From Symbiodinium microadriaticum (Eukaryota; Sar; Dinophyceae; Suessiales; Symbiodiniaceae): DNA of 64,000 nucleotides. The DNA lies in NCBI GenBank assembly GCA_001939145.1, contig LSRX01000254.1:30843-94842 (forward strand). Direction: 5' to 3'. This document shows positions 23,085 through 34,787 of the stretch, in pieces. The notes under the pieces are model-generated. The model did not search any database. It saw only the letters and a program-made list of their open reading frames with translations, and had not been told where the DNA came from. Every line of letters begins with the position of its first letter. The stretch's first letter is position 1. A program made the translations under genes and the position numbers.

Positions 23085-23466
23085 CTCGGCAAACTTCCGC
23101 AGCCATCCAAGGGAAACGCTGTAGTGCCGGTGTCTCTTCCTGGGAGCTTGCTTCAGCTTCGATGGACTTAGAGATTCGGGCAACACCCTGAACCCCACCC
23201 CCGACATCCTTCGCCTAATGGGGGGTTCAGGGTTCACCGGAGGGTTCGGGGAGCCACCAAACGCACCAGCGTCCTACCAGCACTCCTACCCTACTCTACA
23301 AGCCTGCACCTATTTTGACCCCAAGTAAGGTCGCAAGTCCGACCTTGCCTCCGAAACCTTTCTGGAGGCTCAAAAGCCCGCTATTTGCAGCGTTCACGCA
23401 TGTGTTGCGGGAAGGCGAGGCGACCTTGCTCCTCAAGATCGAATCCCCGAAGCAGAAAAAGGAGAC
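23085..23466 (-). CDS. Two candidate exons of a split gene
   Basis: Exon 23466-23358: after TTTCGTAAAG it reads VSFFCFGDSILRSKVASPSR and onward for 36 codons to donor GTTTCG (phase 1). Exon 23139-23085: after GCAAGCTCCCAG to donor GTGAATG, 55 nt. Phase continuity would select the frame RDTGTTAFPLDGCGSLP, whereas EETPALQRFPWMAAEVCR looks more natural, so the frame of the second exon is unresolved. Product unknown. Confidence 0.4.
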
Positions 23467-23772
23467 CTTTACGAAACCATGATTAAATAAAACACGATGA
23501 ACCACCCAGCAAGGACCCAGGACCCAGAGCCATATTCAAAAAGCCACAAGAAGGCTTGCACGCAACAAACACATCAACCTTAATTAAGAACGAGGTCGGA
23601 ATGAAATAAGCTCCCCATAAACCTGTACTACACTACAGGCCAGTGCACCCTGCTCTAGTTTCGAAAGACCCCGCATGACGGAACTCTTGACCACATAAAG
23701 CAGTCTGCTGAGAACGCAGGCCAAGCTAGCCCTATAACTGTTTAGGGCTCAGGGTTTTAGGGTTTCTCTAAA

Positions 23773-24525
23773 TCATGAAGTCGTGGGGGGGTGGGTGAAG
23801 GGGGGGGTGGGTTTGTTTATCCATTGTGTATCCTATAGCTATCACTTTGGGATGTCTTGCTTGTCCATGGCTTATCCTAGGCTTATCCACAACGGTAGAT
23901 AGCAAATAGCTACGCCCGAAAGGTGTGCACGATGTCTCCATTCCTCCAATTTGAGCCTAGGATAAGCTTAGGATAAGCCCAGGATAAGCCTCGGATAAGC
24001 CTAGGATAAGCTTAGGATAAGCCCAGGATAAGCCTAGGATAAGGCCGGGATAAGCCTCAGATAAGCCTAGGATAAGCTTAGGATAAGCCCAGGATAAGCC
24101 TCGGATAAGCCTAGGATAAGCTTAGGATAAGCCCCGGATAAGCCCAGGATAAGCCTCGGATAAGCCTAGGATAAGCCTAGGGTAAGCCTCGGATAGGCCT
24201 CAGATAAGCCTAGGATAAGGCCCGGATAAGCCCAGGATAAGCCTCGGATAAGCGTAGGATAAGCTTAGGATAAGCCTCGGATAAGCCCTGGACAAGCCTA
24301 GCTACGTTTTTTTGGCAGCTCTCCGTCTTGAATTCATCGCACGGCAAGGACACAAGGCTCAGTCTTTTTATCCCTTGCTTATCCACTGCTTATCCTATCC
24401 GTGACTTATCCTGAGCTAATCCTATAACTATCCTCCATCTATCCTCCATCGGTATGATAAGTGTAGGATAAGCAACGTATAAGCAAACCAACCCCCTCCC
24501 CACCCACCCCCCCCGGACTTCATGA
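23773..24525. mobile_element. 753-bp inverted-terminus element with internal 12-bp array
   Basis: Ends are inverted repeats: TCATGAAGTC, a G-run, GGGTGGGTG and GGTTTG, extending imperfectly about 80 bp inward. CTAAA flanks both ends directly (23768-23772 and 24526-24530), consistent with a 5-bp target duplication, although CTAAA is also the commonest word in the region. The centre (about 23955-24300) is a roughly 28-copy array of a 12-bp unit GGATAAGCYYNG. The flanking arms carry GCTTATCC in the opposite orientation. No open frame of note. Best read as a non-autonomous DNA transposon with subterminal repeats; superfamily unassigned. Confidence 0.72.
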
Positions 24526-24649
24526 CTAAACCATACTAGTCCAAAAAGCACTAAGCCACTTACACAAACCCTAAACCCTCAACCCTAAGCCCTAAACGGC
24601 CCTAAACCCTAAGCCCTAAACCCTAAACCCTAAACGATAAAGCGCTCAG

Positions 24650-24727
24650 ATGAGGGCCCCACTGGTCTTCAGGAAACTTGCGGACCTGTTCGTAGACCTC
24701 GTCGTCGCCAGCCAAGGAGCGAGACAC
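24650..24727 (-). CDS. Candidate exon
   Basis: After acceptor TCTGTGCGTAG the minus strand reads VSRSLAGDDEVYEQVRKFPE and continues DQWGPHLSAL. Composition is strongly protein-like between telomere-repeat flanks. The 3' boundary is unclear, since only GA or GC donors are nearby. Product unknown. Confidence 0.45.
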
Positions 24728-24852
24728 CTACGCACAGACTAAGAAAGGTTCAGGGTTTAGGGTTTTGGGATAAGGGTTTAGGGTTTTGGGTTTTGTGTTT
24801 AGAGGTTATCCAAACACGTCAGACGAACTAGAAGAGGGTGTTGCCAAAAACC

Positions 24853-25170
24853 CCAGACCCTAAACCCCAAACCCTAAACCCATTACAACCCCAAACCCTG
24901 AACCCCCAAACCCGAAACCCGAAAATCCCAAACCCTAAACCCGAAAATCCCAAACCCTAAACCCGAAAACCCCAAACCCGAAAAACGCCAAACCCTAAAC
25001 CCGAAAACCCCAAACCCTAAACCCGAAAACCCNAAAACGCCAAACCCTAAACCCGAAAACCCCAAACCCTAAACCCGAAAACCCCAAAACCCTAAACCCG
25101 AAAACCCCAAAACCCTAAACCCGAAAACCCCAAACCCGAAAAACCCAACCCTAAACCCTAAAAACCCCTG
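24853..25170. repeat. Higher-order telomere-variant array
   Basis: A 22-bp higher-order unit joining CCCGAAAA, CCCCAAA and CCCTAAA is repeated in tandem with small variations, interrupted by one ambiguous base at 25033. More ordered than the other telomere-like blocks. Confidence 0.85.
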
Positions 25171-26377
25171 TTTTGGGATGTCGTCAGGATCTCCAGTCTC
25201 GGACCCTGGGGATGCTTTCGGCTTGCGGTTTCCTGTGTTGGGCGACTCCATGTGGCTTTAGGGCTCTCGGGTTTGGGTTTTAAGGTTTAGGGTTTAGGGT
25301 TTAGGGTGTTTAGGGTTTAGGGTGTTTCGGGTTAAGGGCTTAGGATGTGGGGTTTAAGAGTGTTTTTGTTTAGGATTTGAGGTTTAGGGTTTAGGGGTGT
25401 GTCTGTGTGGCTATAATCCCTGCTTGCGGACATGGACAGGCGTGGTGAAGGAGTGATCATTTCATTGTCCTGAGCTCCGCCCGTTGTGTAGATGCAAAGA
25501 AACGGGCCAAAATCAGTTTTCGCAGCCCGTCATTGGAAGCTTCTAAAACTCACGTACGGCAGCACAGTCTTACTGATCAACGAGTATTACAGCAGGACCC
25601 ACCGAGCCGAACAAAAAACTTCACTGCTTAAGTGGCTAACCCCAGAAGTCCCAACGGGCGAGATCTCCCCGAGACTCCACAACGTCTTTGCTTATGTACC
25701 ATACCTCAAATCAGACTTTCAATCCCCCCCCCCATTCTGGTAGGGTATCTTCCTTAAATTCATGGGGCTTTTAGATAGTTTAAATGGTTTTGGAGTCTCT
25801 GGGCTAATCTCCCCTCGGCCGGAGATCCGGTGTTTTCATCTGATCCCTGAGGGCGCGGGAGTAGCTCACATGCTCAACTCCAAACCTTTAAGCTTCGGCT
25901 CTATAGGGTTGAGGGCTTTGGGTTTAGGGCTTTGGGTTTAGGGTTTTGGGCGTTGGGCTTAGGGTCTAGGGTCTAGGGTTTAGGGGTTTAGGGTTTAGGG
26001 GTTTAGTTCTGCTGCAGGACCTGAAGTATAGTGGCCTTAGTATTCAGAATCGGGTTTCAGGGTATACGAATAAGTAGCCCTGGTCAAGAGTACGCATTGG
26101 TAATCCTTGCGACCCCTGTACTAAACCCTGAACGATGGATCCGAGACTCCAAAACCGTGTTCCCCAACTGTTACAATCTCGACGGCTCAGGCTTTCGGAG
26201 TGTCACCTAGTGCTCAACTCTAAACCATTGAAGCCTCAACGCGTCCAAAACACTTGTAAACACTCTGCGGATCGCTACTAAAATCCAAATCCTTAACACC
26301 TGCAGCGGAAAAAAAAACACCTATGGAAACCTATACAAGCCTAGACCCCTCCCAACCCCAAGCCCTAAACCCGAAGC
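25171..26377. other. Spacer or intron with telomere-like blocks
   Basis: TTTAGGG runs at 25270-25400 and 25905-26010. 25739-25803 resembles half of a family-4 palindrome (ATCTTCCTTAAATT, then GGAGTCTCTGGG). An 83-codon plus frame at 25492-25743 has no recognisable domain and was not called. Confidence 0.45.
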
Positions 26378-26455
26378 CTCGCAACCCAACTTCTCCGCGA
26401 TGAACCGGATGTTTCTGCAATGCGTGTTCGGCGTCACGGTCTGTGACTTGAGGTC
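26378..26455 (-). CDS. Candidate exon, 78 nt, phase 0/0, GC donor
   Basis: After CTAAACCCGAG the minus strand encodes 26 codons beginning DLKSQTVTPNTHCRNIRFIA and ending EKLGCE, then a GC donor (GAG followed by GCTTCGG). Acceptor and donor flanks are both telomere-like repeat. Product unknown. Confidence 0.48.
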
Positions 26456-26666
26456 CTCGGGTTTAGGGTTTAGGGGTTTGGGGCTTTAGGGGTTTAGGGT
26501 TTAGGGTTCTTCTGATTCTGAGCTATTTCGGGCTAGGCAGGACTCCGAAGACAGGAGCGGTAATAGCGATATTCGGGGTTTGGGGTACTTTATGGTATGT
26601 TATTGTATATTATAGTGGATTGCCGTACATAAAATATAGTAGTAGAATAGCCCTTACTATAAGAGG

Positions 26667-26770
26667 ACCAAATACATGGGGACCTCTCTATCAACCCTCA
26701 GAGTAGCAACCAGAAAGTTGGGACATCATGTCCTCATGCCCATAAGGTAGAGACTTTTGATGTATTTGGG
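26667..26770. repeat. Palindromic element, family 9
   Basis: Imperfect arms ACCAAATACATGGGG and GATGTATTTGGG around an inner pair CTCTCTA/TAGAGA. Single copy in the window. Confidence 0.65.
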
Positions 26771-27289
26771 CGAACATGTTTCGAGCTAGGGCATGAAGGT
26801 TAGAGGGGTTAGTTAGGGGCATCGTAATTTCGGGTTTTAGGGTTTAGGTGTTTAGATTTTGGGGGGTGGGTTTCGAGGGTTTAAGGTCTAAAAAAAGAGC
26901 TTACAAAGAGCCTCAGGGTTTCAGGGTTTGGGGGTTCAGGGCTTGGAGGCTTGAGGGTTTCAGAGTCTTGGATTTAGGGCTTGAGAGCTTGAAGGTTTTG
27001 TGGGGTTAGGGCTTGAAGGTTCGAGGGTTTGAGGGCTTAGCGTTTAGGGTGCAGGCTCACCCAGAATCTCTAATGTAGCTCTTCTGCTGTTATCTTGCTG
27101 CCTTGCTGTGGGATACGAAGGATTCCTAAATCGTAAGCCTTTGGGTTGTGTGGGGTGTTGAGGCTTCTCATAACTTCTCGTTTTGGGGCTAAGGTCGCCG
27201 TCGGTCCGCAATATGGAAACAACCGAGTCGAGCTTCGCGTACAGGATGGTATCGGGTTCAGGTTCTGCAGCCAGATTCCACTAGCATGC

Positions 27290-27343
<54 letters not shown>
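27290..27343. repeat. (AG)n microsatellite
   Basis: GA dinucleotide run giving Arg-Glu and Ser-Leu frames on the two strands; these frames are artefacts. Confidence 0.95.
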
Positions 27344-27344
<1 letters not shown>

Positions 27345-28124
27345 GCAAGTAGGGAGAGGAAGACTCCAAAAGGTTGAAAGCTTCGGCTTGACTTCGGCTT
27401 GTGGTCCCGACCTGTAATACCTGAAGCTAAAGTGAACCTTTCGAGAGTTTGCAAGCAGCATGGACTTGCGATTCCCGAAAAAACATGACATCGAAATGCC
27501 TGCACCAAACATCTGGGCTTGTTCGCCCTATTTCTCCAGAGAGCCCAGTACCCATAATTGAGCAACATACCTATATGATACGTCATGAATAATTTTTGGA
27601 AAGTTTTTGAAAAGCCCGGTATAGTTTAAGGTAAAAGTATATTTCTTGGTCTAATTCAGTGGTATTCGGTTGTCTGAGTGCTCGAAACGCTGGGTACCGT
27701 TCCAAAGCGCTTCCTAAAACGAGCTCTGCAGCTCTCCAGCAGAGAGCGAACTCAACCCAAATCAGCCGCAGATGGAGCATACCCTAAACCCTAAACCCCT
27801 AAACCCTACGGTTTAGGGCTCCGGGTTTGGACCCCAAAAGGTCTGGGCCCAAACCAACTCAAAATTCTCTTCAGAGCACCCAATTTAATAGCACTCACCA
27901 GCATTTCAAAAAAGGCGGGCATAGGTACTCGCCTAAAAGCCCCAAAAATTTCCATGGCTCGGGGTTTAGGAGCCTAGGGGGGGCCCATACATTACATCGC
28001 CATCATCCCCGAGGCCTCCTGAACCGCCACCTCGAAACTGAAGTACCTTAGGCCCCGAACTCAACGCCGAAGACTTCAAAACCCCCTATAAGCTGGGACC
28101 CCTAACCACCCTGGAACCCTGACA

Positions 28125-28324
28125 CCTTCCACTCCAAGGCCTGTAACCAGAGAACCCAATACCCCTTCATTAAGGAAATATGCCTTAAACTATAGGGGCC
28201 TTATTATTATGGTTTAAGGTATATTCCTTAAGTAAGGGGTATTGGGTTCTCTGGGTAACCTGCAAACCTGAACCTCTCCCCCGGCCGAACGAAACCCCAA
28301 GTCGCAAATCGAAAGAACCCAAAC
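28125..28324 (-). CDS. Two exons split by a family-4 palindrome intron
   Basis: Exon 28324-28260 follows a good acceptor (TCTCGCGACCAG) and ends TTTGCAG before GTTACC. The next exon begins at 28140 after TGGTTACAG. Two frames remain open across the junction: FGFFRFATWGFVRPGERF then GLGVEGVRVP, or SFDLRLGVSFGRGRGSGL then ALEWK before GTGTCAG. Both are phase-consistent. The 119-nt intron (28259-28141) is essentially the palindrome with GTTAC at each end. Product unknown; the frame is uncertain. Confidence 0.45.
28147..28254. repeat. Palindromic element, family 4, forming an intron
   Basis: Arms CCAGAGAACCCAATACCCC and complement, inner arms TTAAGGAAATATGCCTTAAA-like. TTAC abuts both ends on the minus strand, compatible with a 4-bp target duplication. 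The acceptor is TTACAG. Confidence 0.85.
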
Positions 28325-31300
28325 CTGGTCGCGAGAGGCAGCCAAAACCCAGGCAACCTCTTCCAAAAGGGTTTAGGGTTTAGGGCCTAGGGGCCTCGGG
28401 TTTAGGGCCTAGGGGCCGTGAGCTTAGGGTTTCAGGGCCTAGGGCTTAGGGACAGCTCAGGACTAGAAAGCTGCATAGCATCCAGGATCCCTCGATGGCT
28501 TGAAAACATTTTCTTTTGATCACGGTAAGAGTCTCCCTATATATTAGGCGTCTCTAAAGACCCTGAAGAGTAAAGCCCAAAACCATAAACAGAGAACCAT
28601 CAAAAAAGCCCTATGTTTTGGTTCAGCCGCAGCTAGAAAACATCCAAAAACCCCATCCTTGAGTTCAAGAGCATCCCTAAACCCATTCCCCGTACCCTAA
28701 GCCCAAATGCCATGCCCCTGCGACCAAAGCTCGTACCGGTGTTCCGTCAGCGACGCTGCGAACAGACGGAGCAGCTCCTCGGCGCACATGAGGGGTTTAG
28801 GATTTACGATGACCTGGACCCTAAGAAACCTACGTTTCTAGGGCTTCTTGTTAAGACTTCAATTGTCTAGGTCCTTAAGTCCTTAAACCCTAAACCCTAA
28901 ACGGCCCTAAACCCTGAACCCGAGCCTGGGCTTTGGGCATAGGGCAGGGAGGGGCTCAGGGTTTGGCCTTTGGGGAGGAGAAAAACACCCATGCAGGTTG
29001 GGTTACGAGGATGCTGAAAATGCTTGACCCTGAACCCGACCCTAGACCTTGAACCCTAAACCCTAAACCCGAAAGCCTAGACCCTGAACCCTATAGAGCC
29101 TAAGCCCTAAACCCTAAACGCGAGATTATGATCCCTCTGGACGGTTTGAGGGCCGGGGCTTAGGGCTTTGGGAATTTGGGGCTCTGGTCTTCGGAAGTTT
29201 AGGGCTTCAGAGCTTTTGGCTTTAGAGGTTTAGGGTTGAGGGTTTAGGGGTTTGGCGCTTTGGGGTTTAGAGGTTTAGGGTTTAGGGTTTGGCATTGGGC
29301 TTCAGGGAACAGACTTGATACCAAAACGCTGGCTCTCGAAACCTGACCGTCGGCAAACATGCGACACCAGGCCGTAATGCAAAGCCCTGCGAACCTACAG
29401 GCCAAAACCCATAAAGGCCTACCCCTACCTGTGCTAAACCCTAAACTCTAAACCCCAAGCTCTAAACCCTAAACCCCGAACCCCTAACCCACGAACCCTA
29501 AACCCTAAACGCTGAACCCCGAACCCCGAACCCTAAAACCCTAAACCCCTAAAAGCCTAAACCCACTAAACTACCCTTCCCCACCCGCCTCTCCCTCCTC
29601 TCGCTGCTCAAGTTCGTCCGCGAGCTCTTGATCCCAGACCTCTTCAGGAGCTAGGCGCTCAGGGTTTAGGGTACTTGGAGGTTCATGGGTAGTGATAAGC
29701 AGGGTTGTAAGTAGGGTTCTCAGTAGGGTCACTATACTTATAACTTATAACCCTACTTTGGGGACTCATGACCCCACCTATAACTACCCATGAACCCCCA
29801 AGTAAGCCCTAAATCCTACATCCCTATAGGAACCCTTAAAGGAACCCTTAGAGGAACCTCCAAGATAGGCGCTTAAGGTGTCGAGGGTACAGCGGTTTCG
29901 GGGAAGGACCTGGGAGGGCTCAAGAGCTCGAGGTCACCATGAGGCCAGCCCTGAACCTCCGGTGGGGGAGCATGGATCGGGTTCTTGGTTTAGGGCTTTG
30001 GGCTTGGAGTTTATAGGGTTTGGGGTTGAGGGTTTAGGGATTAGAGTTTAAGGTTCAGGGTTTGAGATTTCGGGAGGGGGCGGACGACGTCCCACTAACA
30101 CCAAACAGTTCAACTCGCCCACGTCACGCACGTCCTTTGGGATTTGCTCTTGCCAACTGAGGCCATCAAAATAAACCCCGTACAACCCTGATACAGTCTT
30201 ATGAATCCCTGTCTACGGCATTACAACCCCTCTTCGAAGCAGTTTCGGACCCTTCTAGAATCTGTTAGAAGAAAACCAGTGCAAGCTGCTATTTAAACCA
30301 TAGACAGATAAACCCAAAAGCCTAAACCCCTAAACCCTAAACCACCATCGGGGACCTCGTTCACCTTCTCATGGTACTCCGTAGAGCTCCGGTGGTAGAA
30401 GGCGAGGTGGCCGAGCAGCGCGCTTAAGGATGGAAGTCCTCGGACGACTATTTAGTGTTTAGGGTTTTGGGGTTTTGGGGCTTTGGGGTTTAGGAATTTG
30501 GAGTTTTGGGGTTTAGGTTTTGGGGGTTTTGGGGTTTAGGTTTTGGGGGTTTGGGGGTTTGGGGGTTTAGGGTTTAGGGCCTGAGTAAGTGGAATGGTTT
30601 TTGGCATATCTTGTACTGTAACTATCACAAGGAACCCCACAATAGCATTGGTAATTTGGCCCCCCCTAAACCCTAAAACCTTACAAGAGTTGCATTAGTT
30701 CATTAGTTGTATAAGTGCTTTGCATGGCTTAGGGCTTAGGGTTCATGGTCAAGGCTTCGCATGTTTTCCTCGGGGCGTCCTAGAAACATACCAAGAAACC
30801 CAGCCCAAAAGCAAACTAATGCAAGCCCCAAAGAGAGCTTGTAGGCACAAGTTAGCAAGAACCAGAAACTATAAACTTTATGCAGCCCCTGTGGAAGCTC
30901 CATCAACAAGAAAGTATAAACAACGATAGGGACACTGCAAAGGGAGAGCAGCTCGATAAGAAAAGCTAATTACAACAAAGACCATCCCATATGGTTCTTA
31001 CAGAAGCCCCCCCCCCGAAAAGAAAATTAGGAATTAAGCTATGCCTTCAAAGACCTTGCAGAAACCCTGTTAACAAGAGGCCATACAACCCCGTCAAGAC
31101 CTACCCCACGCCGGAGCCCTAAACCAAAAACCCTAAAGCCTGAACCCTAAACCCCCAAACCCTGACTCCCTAAACCCCAAACCCTAAACCCTAAAACCCT
31201 AACCCTAAATCCCTAAACCCCTAAACCCTAAACCCTAAATCCCTAAACCCTAAAACCCTAACCCTAAATCCCTAAACTCTCAAACCCTAACCCTAAACCC

Positions 31301-34300
31301 TAAACCCCTAAACCCTAAATCCCTAAACCCTAAACCCTAAATCCCTAAACCCTAAAACCCTAACCCTAAATCCCTAAACCCTAAAACCCTAACCCTAAAC
31401 CCTAAACCCCTAAACCCTGAACCCCTAAACCCTAAACCCCTAAACCCTAAACCCTGACACCCTAAACCCTAAACCCTGAATCCCTAAACCCCAAACCCTA
31501 AATCCCTAAACCCTAAACCCTAAAACCCTAAATCCCTAAACCCCTAAACCCTGAACCCCTAAACCCTAAACCCCTAAACCCTGAACCCCTAAGCCCTAAA
31601 AGGCCAGGACTCCCCAATCTTTCGCCAAGCTGTTGCCGCACCCTTTCGGGCAGTCATCAGCTGTGCAGCGAAACTGCCTGATCTACTTGGAGGTTCATGG
31701 GTAGTTATAAGTAGGGTTTAGGGTTTAGGGTTTTGGGTTTAGGGTTTAGGGTTTAGGGTTTTGGGTTTAGGGTTTAGGGTTTAGGGTCTACTTGGAGGTT
31801 TATGGGTAGTTATGAGTGGGGCTATAAGTAGGGTAACTATACTTATAACCCGTATTAGGGGACGTATCACCCCGCTTATAACTACCCATGAACCTCCAAG
31901 TGGGGGCCGTCATGTCAAAACAGAGTTTCACGATTTAGGGTCTAGGGTTTGTTTTCTAGGGTTTTGCAGGGTTCTTGCAGGATTGCGCCAGGGTTTCAAT
32001 GTAGAGGGACCTTCAGATTCAGAGCGGCGTCATTTGCTGTATGCTGCAACATAACTGCGCTAGTCACTGTACACACAAACTGGTGATAAGAACGCTTCAG
32101 ACCTCCTTTACATACATTGACATAGTCTGTTTCGAGCTTGGGGTGGTGGGGTTTTGAGTTTACGATTGCAGGGTTTTGAGTTTCGAGTTTGGGGCTCGGG
32201 GTTTGATAAGGTGCCGGAAGGTTTCGATGGTGCTTATGAACTCAAAGAGTTTCATATCTCTTTGATACCGCTCTATGCGAGTTTACAGTATCGTAGTTGA
32301 AGCTGTGGGAGTTAGGTCTGTCGGTCTTCTGGGGTGGAGGGTCGGATTCTGTGGAAATCCTGAGGCTCACCACAACCCCGACGAGAGAAGGGATCAGAAG
32401 CACGAGTGAAATGAGCATCCACGCCACCTGCGGAGCTACCCTGAACTTTGCACACAAAGGCCACAAGTCTGAAAAAAAAACAACACTCTTCTTGCAAGGA
32501 CCACACGCTCTAAAAACAGCGCGAACTGTCCTGAAGCCTGCTCTCTCAAAGAGAAACTGCCGGGATCCTCTCAGAAGCCCACAGCACCATACCCTGAAAG
32601 ACTCAAGCCCTACTCAGAGCCCTGGAGCCTAGACCCTAAACTCTTACACCCGGACAAGCCCTAAGCCCCAAGGCCTACCCCAAAGCCGACCGCTCGAAGG
32701 CCTTGGGACCTATGTGCCCTTAAGAATTAAGGCTTGGAGTTTAAAGCCCCAAAGCCGAAACGCACCACCCCAAACCTTGAAACCCCGAGAGTAGCAGAGC
32801 TCTCGTGCTCTTTTCGGCTGCGCGAATTTACGTAAAGGTCTTGGGGTTTGCCTTATATGCTTCCCGTATGGGATGCCTAAAGACCCTGAACCCTTGTGGG
32901 ACCTGTGGAAAAAGCACGGAAAGGCCGTCCAAGGAGCGTCATTCTGACGTGCTCCTTCAGGCCCAGCCTGCTTAGGGCTACAGTTCTCTTTTGGCCTCGG
33001 CAGGATTAGAAACCCTAAACCCTAAACCGTGGTTTGCAAGAATTCAGGGTTTAGGGCGAATCTTCGGGCCTTTCAACGAAGTTTGGGGCGTTGGGTTCGG
33101 GATTTCGAGCTAGGCCCTTCGAGCCTTCCGGCTTTAGGCCTTCGTAGCCTGGGTTTGTTGGGGCCCACAGGGCTTTTTCAAAGTGCCCCGCGGGGTTTTT
33201 AAGGCTTCGGACATGTTGTAACTTCGAGGCAGCGTTAAATTCACAACAACTCCACGATGGGTGGCAAGGTCTCGGACAGGAAGTTTGCGGTGTAGGGCTT
33301 AGGGTTTAGGGCTGACTTTCGAGGTTGAGGTTGAGCGGCGCTGTCTTTTGGAAGGGCATCGGTCTTCGAAGCTTGCGCTCAGGGTTTGCTTTAGGGGCCG
33401 TAACACTTCGAATATGGTTTTGAGGGTATGTTGTAGTATGTGTATATACATACATATACATCTATCTATCTATATGTATATATGTAAATCGAAAGGAACA
33501 CTAGGGAATAGTAATTGTATCGGAACTAATTCGGCTTCTAGAGTTTCCTTCGGGGTCCCGAAGCGCTGTCGTTGAAACCTTGGCTACAAAGCAGCGGTGT
33601 TGTCTCCATGCGCAGTTCAGACATTGGCAGCTACACCCGGGAAGCCCTGGAACCTTTAAGGTTTCGGGTTTAGGGGTTTAGGGGTTTAGGGGTTTAGGGG
33701 TTAGGGTTTAGGGTTTAGGGTTTAGGGGTTGCGGGTTAGGGTTTAGGGTTTCAAAAATAAACAAGCTAGCTGTCTGGCGGCCAGTGCTATTTCGCCCTGC
33801 TTTGAACCTTGTAAGGGTCCTGAATCCCGGTTCAGGAAGCCTCGTAATGAACCCGAAACAGCAGCTCAAAAGCACCATAAAACTCCCGCCAACAACTAAG
33901 AGAAGACCTCCATCACCATAGAAGTACATAGACTTACCCTAAACCCTATTATACTATAAACTTTATGATACCCTAAACCCTACGATACCCTAAACCCTAT
34001 GATCCCCTAAACCCTAAACCCTATATTATACCCTAAACCTGTAAGCCCGAAGAGGTGGGTCCGGCCTTAGGGCCTCGCGGGCCACTGGCCTGAGACTTGC
34101 CCTGGGCGCCAGGGAGGAGCAGGTCGCACTTGGGTGGGGTGTGGATTTAAGGGGCTTTAGAGGTTTTGGAGATTTAGGGTTTCGGGGTTTGGGGGTTTCG
34201 GGTTTAGGGGTTTAGGGTTTTGGGGTTTTGGGGTTTAGGGTTTTGGGGTTTAGGGTTTAGGTGGGTTTAGGGGTTTAGGGTTTGTCTGGGTTAGAATGAA

Positions 34301-34708
34301 TCTAAGTATGGTGACTATTGATGGGATTGATAAGTGCAGCTATCCGCATTTTCGGGTTTAGGTTTCAGGGTCTCAGGGTCTCGGTAGAGGGTGGGGTTCG
34401 GACATTTTTGGGGTTCGAGCTGTGGCTTCGTGGGACTCAGTTTAAGGTGTGAGGCTTGGAGTTTCTCCCTTCCCGGTTCAGGACTTCCGTTCCGGTGATG
34501 GATCGGTGCAGGGCATGGCGGCCAAGGCCACCTAGCATGAGGCCCGAATCCTGATACCCCAAGCTGCTAAACCCTAAACCCTAAGCCCCTAATCCCTAAA
34601 CCCTGAACCCTAAACCCTAAACCCTAAACCCCAAACCCCCTAAACCCTAAACCCTACAAGCCCTACAAATCCTAAACCTTAAATTAAGTCAGAAGGTCCC
34701 AAACTTAC
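28325..34708. other. Long repeat-dominated stretch with isolated coding-like islands
   Basis: Telomere-like blocks at 28370-28450, 29020-29120, 29200-29300, 29420-29570, 30450-30580, 33660-33750, 34140-34290 and 34560-34670. Family-1 palindromes at 29672-29804 and 31789-31901. Short minus-strand islands at 28795-28725 (EELLRLFAASLTEHRYEL) and 30425-30345 (LLGHLAFYHRSSTEYHEKV) look coding but lack clear splice boundaries. Confidence 0.45.
31103..31600. repeat. Longest telomere-like CCCTAAA array in the window
   Basis: About 500 bp of CCCTAAA with CCCCTAAA, CCCTAAAT and CCCTGAA variants in one orientation. Internal degeneracy and later TTTAGGG runs in the opposite orientation (31710-31785) argue against a true chromosome end. 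Confidence 0.95.
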
Positions 34709-34787
34709 CCCTAAGGGGTCCGGGTCTCTCCTTGGGAGGCTCCGGAAGCTCCGGAGGAGAGCCCTTGGGGTCCTTTTTTGGGGGAAG
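34709..34787 (-). CDS. Candidate exon with GTAAGT donor, proline-rich
   Basis: After ATCCTTCCGAG the minus strand reads LPPKKDPKGSPPELPEPPKE and on to a full GTAAGT donor at 34708-34703 (phase 1). A repeated PPELPEPPKERPGP-like pattern suggests a disordered linker. A second frame is also open. Product unknown. Confidence 0.45.

Noticed and set aside
23955..24300. CRISPR-like array
   Set aside because: Contiguous 12-bp tandem units with no unique spacers, in a eukaryotic context.
31103..31600. True telomere or chromosome end
   Set aside because: Array is degenerate, flanked by unique sequence and palindromes on both sides, and followed by opposite-orientation units; interstitial, not terminal.
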